Source: Haplomitrium mnioides (Eukaryota; Marchantiophyta; Haplomitriopsida; Calobryales). Taken from it: a DNA stretch of 64,000 bases. A program made the translations under genes and the position numbers. The stretch lies in NCBI GenBank assembly GCA_049999725.1, contig JBNGIS010033853.1:172614-236613 (forward strand). The letters run 5' to 3'. The notes under the pieces were generated by a model. The model did not search any database. It saw nothing but the letters and a program-made list of their open reading frames with translations, and was not told the origin of the DNA. The stretch's first letter is position 1. Every line of letters starts with the position of its first letter. Shown here piece by piece: positions 31,025 through 42,253 of this stretch.

Positions 31025-33939
31025 TGTAAGAGCATAGTTCCTGATAGAAGGTTAGAAACTGCTTGAAGGAGTTCTCTTTTGCGTAATGGAGTGAGAAGGT
31101 AGTGGTAAAGCTTCAGTTTTGAGTGTAAAGTTGTAAAATATAAGGACCAGAGGGAAATTTTGGTATATAGTTGAAAAGAAGAGAAGGATATGTGATAAGG
31201 AAGTTGGTCTTTCTCAGCGAAGAAAAAAAAATTATTTTTGTAAAATTAATCTTAGTGTTGAGGTCCAGCTAGCCCCTATCTATCTAGTTCTATTATATGT
31301 GTTGGTGGACAGCTTGCCCAGAAGCCAGGTGAAGAGTATCGAAGCATGGAAGCCAGTGCCCTGAACTAGGTCCGTCTAGGGGCATGAAGATAAGCGGTGG
31401 CCTCACACCCCTGTAGGGCTGCCTCTCGAAAGGAAGTTAGTACGAAATGTTTATATAGTGCTTCTAAGTTATTGAGGAGGACTTATGGGATAAGTGTCGA
31501 GGCTTGGCTGCGATCATCCATAAGGAAGAGGTGATCCGCGACGAACAATCAACCTGTGGTGACTATGGTGCTAATGAGAAATCTGAGGTGAAGAAAGTCT
31601 ATGTGAAGAATTAATCAGTGAAGAAATTGAATTGGCTTACAGAGAAGGATTCAGAAGATTTGAGTGATGGATCCTCTTGCTGCAATCAAGGGCCTCTAAA
31701 CAAGGTTGCGAGCTATAGATTTGCAGGAAATTAAACTAGAGGAGAAATCCATCTGCGAGATGTAACAAGGAGTCGTTACGAAGAATGGATTATGAAGAAT
31801 CACTTGTGAGTAGATTTTCTATAAGCATTCGATGTGCGAATTGCCATGCGAGTAATTGGGTGTGAAGGAAATAGTGCGACGAAGTGTTTTCAAAAAAGGA
31901 ATGAACACCCTACGACCAACGATCTCTTATGAATAATCGACCTGAAAAGAATTCTCCGATGTGACAAATGATCTGATATGAAATAGGATCCCTGCGAACA
32001 AATTGATGTTAAGTTTTGGAAGTAAAGTTCTGCGGGGAATGGAGAACAAAAATTTGTGTGAATGTCAGTGGTGATGAAGGCCGCGATGCAATAGAATGTG
32101 AAGCTCTAGAAAAGAGATCTGCGAGGAGGCTACTGGCGTTGTCGAAGGATTCTGTTGTAGTAAGGAAATGTGAAGAATGTTTCTGCGAGGAATCAAATTG
32201 AAGGTGTGCTGCGAGGTGGGAATCGATTGAGCTGCTGCGCGAATTGTTTGAAATCAAGTGGAATCAAATTTTAAAAGGAAAAAGAATGATTTGGAAGCGA
32301 GCGAAGGAAGATCCAAAGGGTCAATGGTCTGAAGAAGGTGTCCAAATTGCGTCTTTCAATGTGGAGTCCCCCGATTAAAGGGGTTCCGATGTGTGTCCAT
32401 GTGGAGATCCTCGAGTAAATTGGTTCCGAGTGAGGTTCCGAAGTGGGGATCCCCAATTAGGAGGGATCCATTCCAAGGTGTTCGACGAAAGTATAATTGA
32501 TGAAACAACGATTTAGTGAAGCAGTGATGGATGAAATGGTGACTTGTGGACGAGGCAATGATTAATCGTTGTTTCAGTGTAGAAGTCGAGCTAAACGTTT
32601 GAAAGTTCGAAAAGTTGAAACATTTACTTGGTCGAATTCAAAAAGTTCAAAATTGAAAGAGAGAGGAAGTGAAGAGTTAGTGAAAGTTCAAAAATTAGCA
32701 TAAGAACAATTGCTAGTAACTAGTTCGTATAGCGAGAAAAGTTAGTTTAAGTTAGTGAAAGCGAGTTGTTTAGCTTAAGAACACACTCTGAGTTGTTAGT
32801 TCTTATTGGAAACTTAGTGAGGGAAGGTTAGCACGTAGAGAAGCAAGCTTGTTTGGTTTGGAACTATTATGACTGTTATTGTTAGTTAAGGAAGACAGGG
32901 GGTACAAGCTTGTTGGCAAGTTCCTTTTCTGTTGGTTGTCTCATTGTACATGTGTGCTTCAAGTAAAGTTTATGAGATTCTTGTCTGTGAGGTCCCCTGC
33001 TCTTGTTGGAAATTGCAGATTCAGAAGGAGCAGCTTGATGAAGGAACAAAGAATTGAAGTTAGAGTTGGTTGGTGAATGTTTTGCAGGTTTGCAATTGAA
33101 GAAATCAGTTAGATTGCATTAGAGAAATGGATGTCAAGAGGTACTTGAGTATGTTCTGCTAGTGGGTTTGGGTTTTGAAGTTCTAGATTGTGATTTGTAG
33201 GAGGTTCAGTAGCAAATCAATTATGCTTTAAGCTTTGTTCTGTTCTGTGTATGTATATGTGTTAGTTTGTTAACATCTTAAGGAGAGGACCTTTGTGATT
33301 CTCCAGTTAGTGGATACTGGTTGGTGGGTTGTAGTAGAGCAAAGAGTGCTCAGGATTGTGTGTGCCTATGGAATAGGTGGGCATTTCACAAAGAAACAGA
33401 GTAGTGGGTGGTTGGAGGAACAACAAGTGGATGTGAGATCACGAGGGTTGTTCCATAGCAAAGTTCTCAACATCAAGCTCTGGGATATATTGGGTTGGAG
33501 TGGCCTGAGTATCCAGTTTGAGGGAAGTGAGGTGGTGTAATGAAGGTAGGCACTGCAGTGTTGCTTTGATAGTTTCAAGCAAGTTGGGTAACTGGTTGCT
33601 TGGGAACTTCTTGGATACAACTCAAGTTTAAAATCAGCCTATGCATTAGCTTTCTTCTCTTAGAAATATCAATCATATAGTTTGGGTAATTCTTGGCTTT
33701 TGTTCTATTGTGTTGAGTAGTAGAAGTGGTTTGTGTGTATGGTTTTGTGGAGAAATGGTAATCAGACCTAGAGTGGAGAGAGATCCATCTCTGATTTGAT
33801 AGAGTGTAGTTTTAGAACTCTATAAAGAATATGGAAAGTTGGTAAAAGTGAATTAAGAGTAGATTTCTAAATAGATCTTGCGTGGTTCGATCTCTGTGTG
33901 TACTTTTCAGGGCTCGAGTGCCACTGCTGTGCTACGACA
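31025..33939 (+). repeat. Element C 3' LTR (2915 bp)
   Basis: Partner of 23206-26279, ending GTGCTACGACA and followed by the duplicated AAACT. TATATAG lies at 31452-31458. It lacks a block of about 60 bp present in the 5' LTR near 24740-24800 and has no gap. Open frames inside (32016-32201, 33295-33540 and others) are not conserved between LTR copies and match no known protein. Confidence 0.93.
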
Positions 33940-33944
33940 AAACT

Positions 33945-35242
33945 ACCACTATGGAGCAAGGAAAAGCAGAAAAAAAAAGGGGGGGGGGGTAATAAGAGAT
34001 GAGCTGCAATGTTGAGGGTGTTGGTGTGTATGAAAACTTGAGGTGCAAAAGCGACCTCAGATAGGAAGACGCAGCAAAGGAGGGAGAAGAGAATTCTAGT
34101 GAAGCTTCACTTGAAGCGAGTGGACTCGTGCAAAGGGCAAGTAAAGGTGGAGGTGGACTAGAGGGGCATTGAGAATCGTTGGGCAGGGAGCTCTAGAGGC
34201 TCAAGCAATCCAAGTGTACTCATCTCTACAAGTGGACCATCATTCGAAGGTGAATCGGTACTTGAAGCTGAAGGGAGTTTTTTTGGTCTTGAATTCATGA
34301 GAGGCTGCCATGGTTTTGGGAGGGGGGGGTGTCTTGGGGTAATCTTAGCATTGACTGTGTAGGAGCATCAATCTCAAAGACATTTGGAGTGCGTTTCTGG
34401 TCTAATCTCTCAAGTGGAGCCAAGAGAGGAGTGGCTGCGTTAGTGCCCGCACATTGCAGAGAAAATCCATTTGAGGTTCAGGGTGGAGTATGTGGCCACC
34501 AATGGAGAGGGCTCTCTTCTAGAGGTGGAAGTTCTTCTGAGCGTGAGGAAGTAAATTCATGGCTTCTCGCAAGGGACGTTGAAAAACTATCTGGACGGGG
34601 TGCGTGGGTGAGAGATTGAAGGAAGGTTGGGGTTGTTGGTTGATGAGAGAAGTCTGCTGGGAAGGTCAGAGACTCTAACGTTGAGGAGCATACATTTTTG
34701 ACGTTGTTGAAGGTCAGATCTTGCGTCACCAAGGTCGTTCAGAGTCAAAAGACAGGTGGTGGTGCACTGTGTGTGTGTGTTAGCTAGATTTGCCTTTTGG
34801 TTGTATTTTCTTTAAAGCACTTTGTATTGGGAGTAAACCTGCATTTTAGCTTGTTCGGAACTTGGGAAAACCCTACAAAAGGGGAGTCAAAACTGTAGAC
34901 ATTACCTCTTTCTATTTCATATGTTGGACCTTGATCCTATTTTGTAAGCAAGGTGTTTGGGTCCAGTTTTGGATTCCTAAAATATACTTTGGGCTACCAC
35001 CAAAAGTGCTTCGGACTTGTATTTGTCTACTTCAAATTTCTATGTGAATGAGGAGGATTGGTGTTGAAGTGATTGCTGATAAGTAGAAAGGTGTGTAAGG
35101 TGATGAGGAGCTTACTTAGGACCTCGAAGTGATAGCCTGAATGAGGGGTCATCTCATAAAAGAGCATGAACCCCTGTTTTTTCCACTCGTGCCTTCCAAA
35201 GTGTTACATTTGGAGGTTCAGGCATGAAGGTGGGGCATGACA
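33945..35242 (+). repeat. Element D first LTR, part 2
   Basis: Continuation of 21844-23205 after the element C insertion. It begins ACCACTATGG, matches 38975-40298 of the second LTR, and ends GGGGCATGACA at 35242. An A run followed by 11 G (33971-33989) lies just inside. It holds the TCTAGAGGCTC segment and TG-rich stretches but no gene. Confidence 0.85.
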
Positions 35243-35251
35243 TACCTTTTT

Positions 35252-35269
35252 TGGCACTAGAAGGAGGGC
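35252..35269 (+). other. Candidate primer-binding site of element D
   Basis: TGGCACTAGAAGGAGGGC lies 9 bases after the LTR end, at the same place as the sites in G and E. The tRNA was not identified. Confidence 0.6.
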
Positions 35270-35439
35270 GAAAGGTTTGCAAAAATCTAAGACCAAGGTA
35301 TCATCTTTTGTACAGAGGATCTCAAGGCCACAATGGAACAAGGATGACAAGCTGCAAGACACAGAGCATTTTGTTGTGAGCCAGTTCCGAAAGAGTGGAG
35401 AGGGGTATTGACTTGTGGATAGAGTGCTCCCTACATGTT

Positions 35440-36765
35440 GCTACAATGTCTAATCCGGTACCTCTTCATGGACTTCAAGGCAATGAAAGTACAAGTCTTT
35501 CAAAGGAGTAAAGTTGTCCCCTCTCATTGAGGTAACGGGGCATACCTGCTCACGAAGGAAAAGATAGGCTAAGTATATGTTGGAGTACTCTTCCGATAAA
35601 TCAAGCAGCAATAAGGAGACAGAGGAGAGCTCTGCATCTACCTTGGAAAGTAACAATGACTCTGATAGTAGCAGCTTTGATGATGAGAGGTATTCACGAA
35701 GGAAGAAAAAGAGGAAGGAGAAAAAGAAAAAGGAGGCCAAGAACCAAAAGGATCACCAATCCCACCACCTCAGAGAAGACAAAAACAGGAAATAAAAAAA
35801 AGGCAAGCCTGAACCAGAATCGCGGAAAGTGGGGCAAGATTGGATGGAGGAGTTGAGGGCAAAGATGGAGGTAATGCATGCTCTCCTTAAGAGAATCAAG
35901 TCAGATCTAGACAAAATGTCATGTACCACCTAGGGGGGCCTACAGGCATGGGAGTTGGAGTCAAGTGGATGTGTCACAAACGGGCCCTCGAAAATCATCG
36001 TTATGGTGTGATGGAATTGTGGTCAGTGTGGACATGTTTCGTCCAACTGTCTGGAATCATGGAGGCAGGATTCTGATTATCCAATTGCAATGCATTCTCA
36101 GTATGGTCAAGAGGAAGCAACACGGATAGAAAGAGAAACCTCAACCTCACATGATTGTTATCAAGTGGTGACCAAATCAAGTTTCAAGTCTCACAAGAAG
36201 GGCAAGTGCAAGAAGGGGCGAAGGGCTAAGAAGGCTACGAATCAAGGGTGGTCGCCCATGAGTGATTCTAAATACAAGACAGAAAACCCCACCTCGTTCT
36301 ATCCGACACAACCAAAAGAGGTGGGAGAATCGGCTTAGGCCTTGGAGGCAATCTAGGAGGAGAGGGTGGCCGAAGAAACTCTGCAAGATGTCCCAGAGTA
36401 GCAATTGCTAGGCAATTCAAATGAGCTAAAAGAGGTGGAAGCATCCACGGAAGAGGCGCAAACGCCTACTCTCTGTATATTTCGAGCTGAAGCGGAAGAA
36501 GTTGAACTAGAAGGGGAGGAATTTGCGAAAATGTTGAGGGACCCAAGGAGGACTGAACCAGAGTCTGAAGAGGAGCGCGCAACGGAATCTCATCCTTTGT
36601 TAAAGGAGAAGCCTCAAGAGGATCTATGTTGGTCAAGCTACAACCTAGAGTTAAGAGGGGAGTGGACACCGTCGTACCCAACGAAGTACAATCACGAATG
36701 TCAACCTTATAATGCAGACAAGTTAGTACTTGCTCGAGTAAAATGGGGGAGGCCACCCTAGAATG
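35440..36765 (+). pseudogene. gag: Element D shortened Gag
   Basis: Family-1 Gag with most of the capsid deleted. It begins at ATG 35446 (MSNPVPLHGLQG), jumps after about 25 codons to the acidic Ser/Glu region (35577-35730), then the KKKRKEKKKKEAKNQKDH basic stretch and a DELRAKMEVMHALLKRIK segment. One knuckle remains at about 36008-36050, WNCGQCGHVSSNC, whose first Cys is missing from the C-W-N-C pattern. Next come CYQVVTKSSFKSHKKGK and a charged tail (36405-36761, EEVELEGEEFAKMLRD) that I cannot match to its relatives. Frameshifts and stops mean it cannot make one protein. Confidence 0.8.
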
Positions 36766-37304
36766 AAAGTTGAAGCCTAGAAAACCGGAGCTTATCGAAA
36801 GATACATCTCACCTTGAGCTAGAAAAGAAGCTTGCCTTGAGCCCATACTAAGAGTTGCTAGTCATGAAGGCGAAATTGACAAAAAACTCATGAGTAAACC
36901 ATGTTGTAGATAAGTTTGTTGTTTTCAGCCATGTGTATAGTTCCTATGTTTTTCCTTGTTTTGTTGTTTCTACCCTAGAGGTGTATAGTGTGAGTAACTC
37001 AAGACTGAGGGAGAAAGGTCAAGAGAGTGATCTGATTAAAAGGAAAGAAATGCATCGAGATACGTTGTTGTGTAGATCGAGTATCCAGCCTGATCAAGAA
37101 ATTAGAACTCAACGTTTGTGTAGGAACCCTTGAAGAATCCAAAGTTTTGACTCTGTACAGGGATGCAGCGTTTTCCCATGAGTGCTTCCTAGAGGTTGTT
37201 AGATTTGATTTGGGAATTTTACATCTAGCTAGACAGAGGCCACATCAGAAGAGGCAACCAACAAAGAAGAACGAAGGAGGGTGCTCGCGGGGACGCTTCA
37301 CACT
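36766..37304 (+). other. Element D 3' untranslated spacer
   Basis: Between gag and the polypurine tract. A weak open frame at 36933-37133 has no recognisable domain. No protease, RT or integrase motif is found in any frame, which is why D is called gag-only. Confidence 0.6.
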
Positions 37305-37318
37305 AAAAGGAGGACTTA
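37305..37318 (+). other. Polypurine tract of element D
   Basis: AAAAGGAGGA followed by CTTA stands before the LTR start, parallel to AAAAGGGGTGG at 13416. The LTR's first two bases read AA instead of TG (37319). Confidence 0.65.
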
Positions 37319-37944
37319 AATCAACCAGTGGCATGAGGCCCTATTGAAGATTCCTTGGAATCAAAAGCAACATTGAAGCATTTCTCCAGTCTTTGAGGCT
37401 AAGGTACCCCAGGAGCAACAAATCATCTCATGGCAGTAAGTAAGAGAGGGTTGCCTAGACTATCAGATCCGAAGAGCAAAATTGGGACCGTGATAGGGAA
37501 GGAAGTGAGGCTCGCCAAAGGTATTGAGTAAGGAGGTGGAAGAAAGAGCAACATTAGAAGAGGAGGAAGATACAGGTCCAAATGAAGAAGGTTAGGGGAG
37601 CAGGACATTAATCAAAGATACGACACCAGAAGGGAGGGGCCACAGGAAAGGCAAGGGGCTACATCAAAACTTTCAAGACAGTAGGCAAAGTAGTAACCAG
37701 GGAGATAGAAGACATCTAGATGTTGGGTGCAATGATTGGAAGCAAAACGGCAAAGGCAACGACCCTTGTGAGGTAGCGACGACAGTAGGGATTGGGGGAA
37801 GCTCCATTTCCCTCAAGGTTGATAGGCTTCACCAGGATCCAGATCCTTTTCGGACTCCTAAAACACTGCTTGGCAGTTCCAAAGAAAGTATCAAAAGAAG
37901 GGGAGGTCAGAATCTCTTCCGATGGAATCTGCGGATAGAGTTCC

Positions 37945-38700
37945 TTCAAGTAAAGTCAACTTCAGAAACCCAGGTCAGCGCGACGGTCCAACTTCCACTT
38001 GGAAAGCGGCGCCAGGTTTAGGGTTGACCTACTTCCCTTTGGAAATAGGTCAACTTCAGACTCAGAGGTTCCGCGGTTATCTTCAGACTCCTTGTCTCAG
38101 GAATACTTTGGACTCGTCCCATGGTTAACTTCGGAACCAAGGTTGTCAGTGGCGATCCAACTTCTCCTTTGAAGACAACGGCATACGTCGCTCTTCGGAT
38201 CGATTTCGTGGTCAACTTTGGATTCAGAGGTTCCGCGGTCCACTTCGGACTCAGCAGTCCGTTGGTCAACTTCAAAACCTGGGGTCTAGTGACAGTCCAA
38301 CTTCTACTAAGAAAGCGACGACGGACAACACTCTTTGAAAACAAGTCAACTTTGGACTCAATGGCTCCACGGTTATCTTCGGACTCCCAATCCGCGGAAT
38401 ACTTCGTACCTGTCCCGCGGTCAACTTCGGAACCAAGGTTCTCAATGGCGGTCCAACTTCTCCTTTGAAGACATCAATGGACGGCGCCCTTTGGATTGGT
38501 TCCATGGTCAACTTTGGATTCAAAGGTTCCGCGGTCAACTTCGGACTTGGCAGTCTGTTGGTCAACTTCGGAACCCGGAGTGCAGTGACAATCCAGCTTC
38601 CCCTTGGAAAGCGGCAACGGATGGCACCCTTCGGATTGGTTCCATGGTCAACGTCAGATTCAGAGGTTCCGCGGTCAACTTCAGACTCAACAGATCCATG
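37945..38700. repeat. 296-bp tandem repeat, second LTR of D
   Basis: GTTAACTTCGGAACCAAGG at 38124 and GTCAACTTCGGAACCAAGG at 38420, spacing 296 bp, with partial copies on either side. GGTCAACTT recurs throughout, as in the first LTR. Confidence 0.85.
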
Positions 38701-39813
38701 GTTCTCTCCAAACTCACCGGATTGTGGATCTTGTCTCTTCGGACCCTAGCATCAGATCTCCACTCACCTCACTCCTGCGGATCGATCATTATGGGCTTCA
38801 TTGGCTACAACCTCTTCGGGTATTGTCTTCTTCGATTCTCATCTCATTTAGGGCTACTTTTTCAGATCCAACCTACGGAATATGCAACATCGTACTCTTT
38901 GGAACGTGGAATACTTCAGATCATTCTTCAAATAGTATGGACAGTTGTCACCATGCCAAGAAACCATTAAAACTACCAATATAGGGAAAGAGAAACAGGG
39001 GGGAAGAGCTCTCGCAAGGGGGTGTGGGGGGTGGGAAATAAAGGATGTGCTTCGATGTTGAGGGTGTTGGTGTGTATGCAAACTTGAGGTGCGAAAGCGA
39101 CCTCGGACAGGAAGCTCGGATAGCGATAGAAGGAGGGGAGAATTCCAGTGAAGCTTCACTTGAAGCGAGTGGACTCATGTAGAGGGCTAGTAGGGGTGGA
39201 GGTGGACTAAAAGAGCGCTGAGAACCGTTGGGCGGGGAGCTCTAGAGGCTCAGGTGATCCAAGTGTACTCATCTCTGCAGGTGGACCAACATTTGGAGGT
39301 GAATCGATACTTGAAGCTGAAGGGAGTTCTTTTGGTCCTGAATTCAAGAGAGGCTGCCAAGGGGGGATTTTGGGGTCATATGAGCATTAACTTTGTAGGA
39401 GCATCAATCCTATGGACGTTTAGAGCGCATTTTTGGTCTAATCTCTCAAGTGGAGCCAAGAGAGGTGTGGTAGCGTTAGTGCCCACGCATTGTGGAGAAG
39501 ATCCATTTGAGGTAGAGGGTGGAGTGTGTGGCCAACAGTCAAGAAGACTGTCTTCCAGAGGTGGAAGTTAAAGAAGACCTCTTCCGAGCATGAGGAAGTA
39601 AATTCAGGGCTTCTCGCAAGGGAAGTTGAAAAACTTTCTAGATGGGGTGCGTAGGTGAGAGATTGAAGGAAGGTTGGAGTTGTTGGTTGATGAGAGAAGT
39701 CTACTAGGAAGGTCACATCCTGTGGCGTTGAGGGGCATACATTTTTGGCGTTGTTGAAGGTCAGATCTTGCGTCACCAAGATTGTTCAAAATCAAAAGAT
39801 AGGTGGCGGAGCA

Positions 39814-39840
39814 CTGTGTGTGTGTGTGTGTGTGTGTGTG
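39814..39840 (+). repeat. GT microsatellite, about 13 units
   Basis: Uninterrupted TG/GT dinucleotide run within the second LTR of D. The matching place in the first LTR (about 34767-34780) has a shorter run, so it expanded after the LTRs were made. Confidence 0.95.
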
Positions 39841-40298
39841 CTAGGTTTGCCTTTTGGTTGTATTTCTGAAAAGCACTTCGAATTCGAAGTAAACCTGTAT
39901 TTCAACTTGTTTGCAACCATGGAAAACCCTGCGACAGGGGAGTCAGAACTAAAGATATTGCCCCTTTGAATTTCAGATGTTGGACCTTGAATCTATTTTT
40001 TAAGCAAGGTGTTTAGGTCCTGTTTTAGATCTAAGAAATATACTTCGGGCTGCCACAAGAAGTGCTTCGGACTTGTATGTGTGTACTTGAGATTTATACG
40101 TGAATGAGCATGATTGGTGTTGAAGTGAGTGTTGATAGATGGAAAGGTCTGTAAGGTGAAGAGGAGCTTCCTTAGGACCTCAAAGTGATAACTTGAATGC
40201 GGGGCCATCTCATAAAAGAGCTTGAACCCCTGTTTTGTCCGCCCTTGCCTTCCAAAGTGGCACCTTTGGAGGTTAAGGCCTGAACGAGGGGTGTGACA

Positions 40299-41492
40299 CA
40301 ACAACCAAAGAAATTAAAGGGAACAATGGCTCATGGCAGGTTTATAATTAAGTAGTAGGGAGAGGCTGTTGGTTGAAAATCAGAGATACAAGGTAGTGGA
40401 AGAAATGTTTTCAGGGGTTTTCTCGTGAGCTATCTCCCTCATTTCGAGTCTTCTCTTCCTTCGTATTTCTAGTGCTAATGGGTTGTGGTGAAGAAATTTT
40501 GTGAGAAAGAGGTTGAGCATGTGTGTACTTGGAGGGGAGAATGACGATCCAAGTAAGTTGAAGTGGTATGGCAGTGGCGAACCGAAAGAGTGGAGTATGG
40601 CTCAATGTTATTCTGTGGTGGACTTGGGATCTAGATTGAGCTACCTATAGTGGAGTCGAGAGGAATGCTCTTTCTCACGTGAGATAGATCCTATGGTACT
40701 TCTGTATAAATGTTGGTAGTTTCATAGTGACGTTTGTTGAGTTCCACGTGTTTAGTATGTGTCAAGTCTGGTTCCAGAAAGTGTGCTCTCAATTGATGCC
40801 CTTTACGTAAACATTACTATGATCTAGTAAATCTAGGTTTTGATTCTAAGTATTTTACGGTTGTGTATAGTGTGTGTGGTATGTGGGATTTGGGAAATTA
40901 GAGTTGCATGTCCCTCTCAATTCTGGTCATAATTTTCTATTTAGTTGATCATTTCTTAGAATTGTTCTAATGTTAGAAGCGCCTAAATGAGGTCTACCCC
41001 TCTAATTACAAAATGCAGACAATGAGCATCAAATAGTCGAGATATGAGCCAACTAACATTAGAATCAACTGATTACACTTATGAGCATAATAACCAGTAG
41101 AAGTGACCATTTGCAACATTGTATAGCTTGTTGGATGCACCTCAAAGAGAGCTTTTTAGCGCATACAAGAATGCTGGAAAAAGACACCATCTCAAAATTT
41201 GAATGTACAAATTTCTACTCAGCTGTTCACGGGTAAACGGTGAACTTTCCGGCAACCATTGTGACTCTCTAGGAGTTGAGATAGGTCCCTCAAATTTTTA
41301 GTTGAGTTCTCTGCTCTTCTTGGTGAGATATCATAATTTGGAGATCTGTTCAATGATCTACATAGTGCTAAATTTTCTCCCCTTTCCCCTCTTTGAATCA
41401 CCACTCTCACGAGTCCCCACAATATGTATTGAAGAGCTGGCTAGCAACTCCCTTCTACCTTTTATGCAGCGGCAGGCCCTCTATTCTCAACA
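40299..41492 (+). repeat. Element F 5' LTR, left part missing
   Basis: Begins CAACAACCAAAGAAATTAAA right after the D LTR end and matches 52170-53530 of the F 3' LTR. The first 400 bp of that LTR (51777-52170) are not found here, so D or the family-1 stack inserted into, or replaced, the left end. It ends CTCAACA at 41492, six bases before a primer-binding site. No gene inside. Confidence 0.8.
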
Positions 41493-41498
41493 TGTTTT

Positions 41499-41510
41499 TG
41501 GCACCGTTGC
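41499..41510 (+). other. Primer-binding site of element F (Asp-tRNA type)
   Basis: TGGCACCGTTGC matches the first 12 bases of TGGCGCCGTTGCCGGGGA with one mismatch; the following bases have decayed. Confidence 0.7.
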
Positions 41511-42253
41511 TAATCGTTCCTAGAGCACCCCATGGACTTTTGTGATGTATTAGACTAGGCCTGCAGTAGTTTGATGAGTCTCACAATGGCAAAAGCTATT
41601 GAAATGGCATGGGGTGAAATGTATTTTACACTATGGTGGTTGGCTGAGCGCTTTACTTCCAATGGAGATTTTAATATCGTACATGAGGTTGTCTCTTTTT
41701 GGTTGACCTAGATATTAAATATTTCTGTGTTGTTTCTCATAGCTTCTCACTGCATTAAGCTTTTAGTCTCTTTCTTGTTTCAACTAGATTTCATGGAGTT
41801 TATGAATGCCACAACAACCAATCTCAGTTTTGGGTGGAGAGTATAGTCTTCTTCAGGGAATCACAACCTATTGGCTTGTTTGTAACTATCTTTTTCTATT
41901 GATTTTGTGATCTTCTGTGTCATAGCAGGTTCTTCAAATTTAGTCAAAACAATCCTCGAAACATAGGTTGTCCAGTCTTCCTACTCTTTCTTCCTATTTT
42001 CTTTCTTCGCAGGCACACGAAGTGTTGGAACCTTCTCATTTCTTATGTGAATGTGTCTTTCTTGTCTTCTATATGAACAAGTCTAGTATTCAGGATTCTT
42101 TTATCGTAGATTAAGGACTTGGGTTGTATGAGACATTATCAATATCTCTTAGACGTTATTTGGAAAAATTCAAGACAACCAGAGAAGTGCCTAAGGCACT
42201 TGGCCAAAAGACATATATGATTGTGTTAAGTGTAGTTTCCTTTCATTCCTAGG
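41511..42253 (+). other. Element F leader
   Basis: AT-rich sequence between primer site and gag. No open frame above 60 codons with recognisable content. It most likely is the 5' untranslated leader, with possible old gag remains too decayed to read. Confidence 0.45.

Larger units (their letters stand above)
23206..33939 (+). mobile_element. Element C, complete family-2 Ty3/gypsy element with TSD
   Basis: LTRs 23206-26279 and 31025-33939 flank an internal region of 4745 bp with PBS, gag, protease, RT, RNase H, integrase and PPT. The LTRs start TGTGAGAGCATAG or TGTAAGAGCATAG and end GTGCTACGACA. AAACT at 23201-23205 and 33940-33944 is a perfect 5-bp target-site duplication. The empty target survives in D's second LTR at about 38960-38985 (GAAACCATTAAAACTACCAA). 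The coding region has many stops and lacks the capsid region, so the element is dead. In a by-eye sample of about 157 aligned LTR bases I counted about 17 differences, so it is old. Confidence 0.93.
21844..40298 (+). mobile_element. Element D, gag-only family-1 retrotransposon
   Basis: Two plus-strand family-1 LTRs (21844-35242, interrupted by element C, and 37319-40298) flank an internal region of only about 2.1 kb (35243-37318). That region has a primer-binding site, a shortened gag and a polypurine tract, but no protease, RT or integrase. The two LTRs share the same distinctive 296-bp repeat and long matching stretches (21844-22240 with 37420-37830), so they belong together. The pattern fits a non-autonomous derivative relying on proteins from relatives. 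The first LTR lacks its TG end because of the inverted junction. Confidence 0.75.
37319..40298 (+). repeat. Element D second LTR (2980 bp)
   Basis: Runs from AATCAACCAGTGGCATGAGG to GGGGTGTGACA at 40298. It contains the 296-bp repeat (37945-38700), the uninterrupted site into which element C inserted in the other LTR (about 38960-38985), and a GT microsatellite. The initial TG has mutated. Long open frames such as 38335-38970 cross the repeat and are not genes. Confidence 0.85.

Noticed and set aside
36405-36761. Acidic 118-codon frame as a possible captured host gene in D
   Set aside because: It follows in order the charged Gag tail of relatives (after VVTK and the basic block); I see no host domain. 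Treated as gag tail, low certainty.
38335-38970. 211-codon plus-strand frame in the second LTR of D
   Set aside because: Spans the 296-bp repeat; the matching frame in the first LTR (22721-23107) is broken and no domain is seen.
39814-39840. GT run considered as a telomeric or centromeric tract
   Set aside because: Simple dinucleotide microsatellite inside an LTR; plant telomere repeats (TTTAGGG) are absent.
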